Assembly (NCBI GenBank): GCA_028284025.1
Contig: JANQSM010000155.1
Location: 1 to 5,816, forward strand
DNA: 5,816 nt
Source: Alphaproteobacteria bacterium
GTDB taxonomy: Bacteria > Pseudomonadota > Alphaproteobacteria > JANQSM01
Direction of reading: 5' to 3'
A program made the translations under genes and the position numbers. Below, in pieces: positions 1-5,816 of the stretch; position 1 is the stretch's first letter; each line of letters opens with the position of its first letter. The notes below the pieces were generated by a model. That model saw only the letters and a list, made by a program, of their open reading frames with translations, had not been told where the DNA came from and did no database searches.

Positions 1-1
1 G

Positions 2-175
2 ACTTCCTTTGCTCTTTTAAATCTTTTTATCGGGGTGATCGTAAACGCAATGCAGCACGGACAGATGGGTCAGCTCCTGGAAAGTCAGGAAGAACAAACA
101 GATCTGGAAGAAAAGGTTCTGAGAGAAGTGCGCGAGATACGCAAAGAGATTCAAGACCTCAAGAAGAACCTTTAA
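2..175 (+). CDS. C-terminal end of a voltage-gated ion channel (bacterial Nav-like), 5' end outside window
   Basis: Only the last 57 codons and the TAA stop (173-175) are present; the gene enters from the left edge in frame 2. Residues 1-18 form a hydrophobic helix containing LLNLFIGVIVNAM, which closely resembles the pore-lining S6 end of bacterial voltage-gated sodium channels and related ion-transport family proteins. Residues 19-33 are polar and could be the neck. Residues 34-57 are highly charged, with hydrophobic residues at alternating 4/3 spacing (V39, V43, I46, I50, L53, L57), as expected for the C-terminal coiled coil that bundles the four subunits of such channels. The protein would sit in the inner membrane with this tail in the cytoplasm. 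The selectivity filter and voltage sensor lie outside the window, so ion preference cannot be read. It could also be another ion-transport family channel. The 3' end overlaps the convergent nnrD gene by 17 bp. Confidence 0.75.
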   Translation, partial: TSFALLNLFIGVIVNAMQHGQMGQLLESQEEQTDLEEKVLREVREIRKEIQDLKKNL

Positions 176-977
176 TCTTGGCTATAGCTTTAGGAATTTT
201 CACAATCAAATCTTCCGCAATCAGGCCCGCACCACATTCTTGTGCTGTTTCGCCGTGAATATATGCACCAGCGCAGGCTGCATCAAACACAGACATGCCT
301 TGAGCAATCAAGCTGGTTATCAGACCAGCCAGTATGTCACCTGACCCGGCGGTTGCTAGTGTGGCTGGGGCATTGGTATTCACAACCACCTGCCCGGTTG
401 TGTCGGCAACCAATGTCTCATGGCTTTTTAATAAAACCGTGCACCCTGCGGTCTGCGCCGCAGCTTTTATTCTTTCTTCCCGGGATCCTGTAACAGAAAA
501 AATTCGGGCAAATTCTCCCTCATGGGGGGTTAGCACACAATTCTCATGAAGCATCTGCATCAAGTCTTCCGGGTTTGATTCAAACACCGACAGAGCGTCC
601 GCATCCAGGATGCACGGCTTACCCGTTTCTAATGCGGCCAAAGTTATGTGCTGCGTGATTTCATTCACTCCGGCACCTGGCCCAACCAAAAGCGCCGTAA
701 CGCGTTCATCCTCAATTATTTTTGAAAACCCCTCAACATTTTCGATTTGTTTTACAATCATGCCGGGTTCAGCCTGTGCATAGGTTTGATAGGTATCTGG
801 GAATGAAACCAACACCAGCATTCCAACACCTGCCCGGCGGGCCGCTAAAGAAGCAAGGCGGGCCGCACCCGTCATCGGTCCGCCATATACAACCGCAAAT
901 CCGCGATCATACTTGTTCATGTCATCGGTAAGTTGAGGCAGTTTATCCTGCCAGAAAGAAGCTTCATTCTCTATCAT
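159..977 (-). CDS. nnrD: ADP-dependent NAD(P)H-hydrate dehydratase, stand-alone (no epimerase domain)
   Basis: This 272-residue protein should repair hydrated NAD(P)H (NADHX/NADPHX), dehydrating the S form back to NAD(P)H using ADP; it is a cytoplasmic metabolite-repair enzyme of the ribokinase-like YjeF C-terminal family. Visible family motifs in order are: GG..TGAARLA (32-42), VGPGAG (98-103), LDADAL (124-129), LTPHEGEFARI (149-159), LLK (182-184) and the TAGSGDILAG loop (209-218), in which D214 is the expected catalytic base. HGETAQ and the AEDLI helix (241-258) close the fold. The motif after LLK reads S185 where the family often has glycine. Many alphaproteobacterial homologues are fusions of about 500 residues with an N-terminal epimerase; this one has only the dehydratase half. 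The start ATG overlaps the ftsB stop as ATGA, with no clear Shine-Dalgarno, suggesting coupled translation. The stop lies inside the convergent channel gene. Confidence 0.9.
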   Translation of the reverse strand: MIENEASFWQDKLPQLTDDMNKYDRGFAVVYGGPMTGAARLASLAARRAGVGMLVLVSFPDTYQTYAQAEPGMIVKQIENVEGFSKIIEDERVTALLVGPGAGVNEITQHITLAALETGKPCILDADALSVFESNPEDLMQMLHENCVLTPHEGEFARIFSVTGSREERIKAAAQTAGCTVLLKSHETLVADTTGQVVVNTNAPATLATAGSGDILAGLITSLIAQGMSVFDAACAGAYIHGETAQECGAGLIAEDLIVKIPKAIAKIKGSS

Positions 978-1312
978 TGAGCAGGCTGAATACCATCCCG
1001 GTAAGACTCATCCTTATAAATAATGATCTCATTCTGATGGGCATAACCAAAATTGCGGCGAATTTGTTCGTCCAGCATATCCACATCCAGGCTTTTGGGG
1101 TTCATTAATGAAACTCTGTGTTCAAGTGCTTCACGGGTTGTACGAAGCTGAAGCAACTCTTCCTGATTAATCGTAATTTCTTTTTTGAGCTGAATCAAAG
1201 AAAACAGGCCGCGATCCCCGCTTAAGGCATGATAGGAAAAGTAGAACACCAGAAACACCGCCAGAGACGGTAACCATGCCCCCTTTATACGGTCAACCAT
1301 ATCATGCAACAT
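974..1312 (-). CDS. ftsB: Cell division protein FtsB / DivIC-like septum formation initiator
   Basis: This 112-residue bitopic inner-membrane protein fits the FtsB/DivIC family, which works with FtsL and FtsQ in the divisome to activate septal peptidoglycan synthesis. Residues 1-11 are a short, partly basic cytoplasmic tail; 12-30 are a transmembrane helix; 31-36 (SGDRGL) follow directly, and YHALSGDRGL is typical of alphaproteobacterial members. Residues 37-70 are a predicted coiled coil, followed by the conserved acidic segment SLDVDMLDEQIRRNFGYAHQNEIII (split as 74-86 and 87-98). The position immediately after eno is the usual one for this gene in alphaproteobacteria. The chosen ATG (1312-1310) has no Shine-Dalgarno. 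An in-frame stop lies 10 codons upstream with no alternative start between; M5 (1300) is the only close alternative and also lacks an RBS. The TGA stop overlaps the nnrD start by 4 nt. Confidence 0.9.
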   Translation of the reverse strand: MLHDMVDRIKGAWLPSLAVFLVFYFSYHALSGDRGLFSLIQLKKEITINQEELLQLRTTREALEHRVSLMNPKSLDVDMLDEQIRRNFGYAHQNEIIIYKDESYRDGIQPAQ

Positions 1313-1319
1313 ACTAAAT

Positions 1320-1348
1320 ATTGTGTTAGAAACCGGCGATTAAGTCAA
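1320..1348 (-). promoter_or_regulatory. Candidate sigma-70-type promoter for ftsB-nnrD
   Basis: In the 52-nt eno-ftsB gap, reading leftward, TTGACT (1348-1343) is followed by a 17-nt spacer and CACAAT (1325-1320). The -35 box matches TTGACA at 5 of 6 positions and the -10 box matches TATAAT at 4 of 6. Only 7 nt separate the -10 box from the ftsB ATG, so transcription would begin at or almost at the start codon. This agrees with the absence of a Shine-Dalgarno sequence. The match is by eye and could be chance; ftsB may simply be read from the upstream operon promoter. Confidence 0.35.
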
Positions 1349-1349
1349 T

Positions 1350-1364
1350 GAAATACAAGTATTC

Positions 1365-1365
<1 letters not shown>
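1350..1365. repeat. Small inverted repeat at the end of eno
   Basis: On the minus strand GGAATACTTGTATTTC can fold with arms AATAC/GTATT around a 2-nt centre, extended by one G-T and one G-C pair. It begins at the last base of the eno stop and ends just before the candidate ftsB -35 box. It is AT-rich and lacks a following T-run, so it does not qualify as an intrinsic terminator. It could be a weak 3'-end stem or mean nothing. Confidence 0.25.
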
Positions 1366-5548
<4,183 letters not shown>

Positions 5549-5596
5549 AAGTTTAATGCCTTATAAAAAAGGAAATACATACACATATTCAGCGCA

Positions 5597-5816
5597 TTAC
5601 GCAATGTGTTTTATATCGTTTTCTTCAAAAAATCCAGAAGCAGCGCCAATTAATGCACAAAAATCGTCCGCAATCAGGCTTGCACCACCAATTAATCCAC
5701 CATCTACGTTGTCTGTGGCGAAAATTTCCGTGGCATTTGATGGTTTGACTGACCCACCGTACAGAATACGGAATTCATCCCCCTTATAGCCAGATTTCAT
5801 GTCACCCAGCATAGAT
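5597..5816 (-). CDS. tpiA: Triosephosphate isomerase, C-terminal end (5' end outside window)
   Basis: The last 72 full codons and the TAA stop are visible; the reading frame remains open at the right edge, so the internal ATG at 5812 is not the gene start. Triosephosphate isomerase interconverts dihydroxyacetone phosphate and glyceraldehyde 3-phosphate in the cytoplasm. [16 protein letters not shown] and [11 protein letters not shown] are the two C-terminal phosphate-gripping segments of the TIM barrel and are diagnostic. The catalytic Lys, His and Glu lie in the missing part. The protein ends in a short tail ([12 protein letters not shown]) after the final helix. It is the most upstream gene seen in the run. 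Confidence 0.96.
   Translation of the reverse strand, partial: SMLGDMKSGYKGDEFRILYGGSVKPSNATEIFATDNVDGGLIGGASLIADDFCALIGAASGFFEENDIKHIA

Noticed and set aside
152..180. CAAGA...TCTTG pairing near the convergent stops as a bidirectional terminator
   Set aside because: Only 5 bp, a loop of about 19 nt, no GC-rich stem and no T-run.
242..931. Plus-strand open frames opposite nnrD (242-493, 334-549, 722-931)
   Set aside because: They mutually overlap, are low-complexity in Cys/His/Pro/Ser as antisense shadows often are, and oppose a well-supported gene.
5560..5573. CCTTTTTTATAAGG before secG as a promoter -10 or operator
   Set aside because: TATAAG is present but no acceptable -35 box lies 16-18 nt upstream, and the dyad is only 4 bp; AT-rich chance is more likely.
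5581..5609. Possible hairpin ACACAT...ATGTGT at the tpiA-secG junction as a terminator
   Set aside because: The stem is short, AT-rich, has an asymmetric internal loop, overlaps the tpiA 3' end, and is not followed by a proper T-run; genes continue downstream in the same direction.
5597..5812. The 71-codon frame starting at the ATG at 5812 as a complete small gene
   Set aside because: The frame stays open to the window edge and the translation is the conserved C-terminus of triosephosphate isomerase, so it is a gene fragment cut by the window.

Overview
The window looks like chromosomal DNA of an alphaproteobacterium. The evidence is the gene order tpiA-secG-pyrG-kdsA-eno-ftsB, which is characteristic of that class, and the alphaproteobacterial flavour of the proteins: the SecG glycine-rich loop, the FtsB/DivIC motif YHALSGDRGL, and NKYDRG in the NAD(P)H-hydrate dehydratase. 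KdsA implies a Gram-negative cell that makes Kdo-containing lipopolysaccharide. No mobile element, CRISPR array, tRNA or rRNA was found.

Seven genes read leftward on the minus strand as one tightly packed run. From right to left they are: tpiA (3' end only), a 48-nt gap, secG, a 1-nt gap, pyrG, a 1-nt overlap (TAATG), kdsA, 26 nt holding a Shine-Dalgarno sequence, eno, 52 nt holding a possible promoter, ftsB, a 4-nt overlap (ATGA), and nnrD. At the far left the 3' end of a plus-strand gene converges on nnrD and overlaps it by 17 bp. Its 57 visible residues look like the S6 helix and C-terminal coiled coil of a bacterial voltage-gated sodium channel-type protein.

The operon mixes housekeeping roles: two glycolytic enzymes (TpiA, enolase), the SecYEG accessory subunit SecG, CTP synthase, Kdo-8-phosphate synthase, the divisome protein FtsB and a metabolite-repair enzyme (NnrD). 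PyrG, KdsA and Eno form a plausible supply line to the envelope, because enolase makes the phosphoenolpyruvate that KdsA condenses and CTP is needed to activate Kdo.

I see no undescribed system here. The points most worth a second look are: a stand-alone NnrD that seems to keep the linker of a bifunctional Nnr but lacks the epimerase half; the 17-bp convergent overlap that leaves no space for a terminator; a candidate promoter that would give ftsB a leaderless or nearly leaderless transcript; and the channel gene beside the operon. There is no gene-free stretch over 300 bases; the largest gap is 52 nt.
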